Source of the DNA: Actinomycetes bacterium
Lineage (GTDB): Bacteria > Actinomycetota > Acidimicrobiia > Acidimicrobiales > Bog-793
Assembly (NCBI GenBank): GCA_021823365.1
Contig: JAKAOD010000247.1
Coordinates: 1-5,401 of the forward strand
Reading direction: 5' to 3'
Length of the DNA stretch: 5,401 nt
The notes beneath the pieces are model-generated. The model did not search any database. It was not told the DNA's origin and saw only the letters and a program-made list of their open reading frames with translations. Position 1 is the stretch's first letter. Every line of letters starts with the position of its first letter. Both the position numbers and the translations under genes were made by a program. Shown piece after piece: positions 5,265-5,401 of this stretch.

Positions 5265-5401
5265 TCAGCCCTCCGTGCAGGCCGGCGGGTCGCATCGTCG
5301 GTCAGGCGAGCCGGCGCGCACGGCGACGACCTGCCGGCAGCGCCACCCCTCCGCCGTCTCGGGGAAGTCCGAGCGCGTGTGCGCCCCGCGGCTCTCCTCC
5401 C
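5265..5401 (-). CDS. nadB: Probable L-aspartate oxidase NadB, C-terminal 44 residues (enters from the right edge)
   Basis: NadB oxidises L-aspartate to iminoaspartate with FAD, the first step of de novo NAD synthesis. Only the last 44 codons are visible. They open EESRGAHTRSDFPET, matching the conserved C-terminal motif ESRG(x)H(x)R(x)DFP of the NadB / succinate dehydrogenase flavoprotein family. Context next to coaX favours NadB, because actinobacterial nad and pan/coa genes often cluster; SdhA or fumarate reductase would be the alternative. After the motif the protein has a short tail (WRCRQ to PPACTEG) with three cysteines. The stop TGA is 3 bp before the coaX TTG, and the coaX ribosome binding site lies inside this gene, so they are almost surely co-transcribed. 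A nadC gene, which often directly follows nadB, is not between them; it may lie elsewhere. Confidence 0.75.
   Translation of the reverse strand, partial: EESRGAHTRSDFPETAEGWRCRQVVAVRAGSPDRRCDPPACTEG
5269..5274 (-). promoter_or_regulatory. Ribosome binding site of coaX, supporting a TTG start
   Basis: GGAGGG on the minus strand lies 7 nt before TTG at 5261-5259, within the last codons of the upstream nadB-like gene. With the in-frame TGA at 5267-5265 it makes TTG the most upstream possible start, followed directly by LLAVDVGNT, the normal beginning of the family. Confidence 0.85.

Overview
The window is a GC-rich (about 70% by eye), gene-dense bacterial chromosome segment. The order nadB - coaX - lysS, followed by clpC in the same direction, is the pantothenate/NAD - lysyl-tRNA synthetase - Clp neighbourhood typical of Actinomycetota. 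The Clp protein and the class II LysRS also read as actinobacterial. An Acidimicrobiia-like or other less-studied actinobacterium is plausible, but that finer placement is inference.

Layout: 1-1437 (minus) is the first 479 codons of clpC, which runs off the left edge. 1438-1770 is a divergent intergenic region with the clpC ribosome binding site, a compact three-part dyad, direct repeats, and a likely promoter for the next gene. 1771-2745 (plus) is a long-chain polyprenyl diphosphate synthase, the only gene on the plus strand. 2749-4404 (minus) is lysS, ending only 3 bp from the synthase stop codon. 4401-5261 (minus) is coaX (type III pantothenate kinase), overlapping the lysS start by an ATGA. 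5265-5401 (minus) is the C-terminus of an FAD enzyme, probably L-aspartate oxidase NadB, entering from the right edge.

Function: nadB-coaX-lysS look co-transcribed and translationally coupled, linking NAD and coenzyme A precursor synthesis with tRNA-Lys charging. ClpC is the AAA+ unfoldase of the Clp protease. The synthase probably makes the isoprenoid side chain of menaquinone or a related lipid. It sits opposite to its neighbours where many actinobacteria carry lsr2 between lysS and clpC.

The most striking element is at the 3' end of lysS. A perfect nested tandem repeat of 183 bp (four 21-bp units separated by 2, 2, 4 and 3 copies of a 9-bp unit) encodes a 61-residue acidic Ala/Asp tail after an otherwise complete LysRS. 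Every unit length is a multiple of three, all copies are identical, and the codons (all Asp as GAT, half of Ala as GCT) differ from the rest of the gene. This looks like a recently expanded, in-frame, length-variable coding minisatellite.
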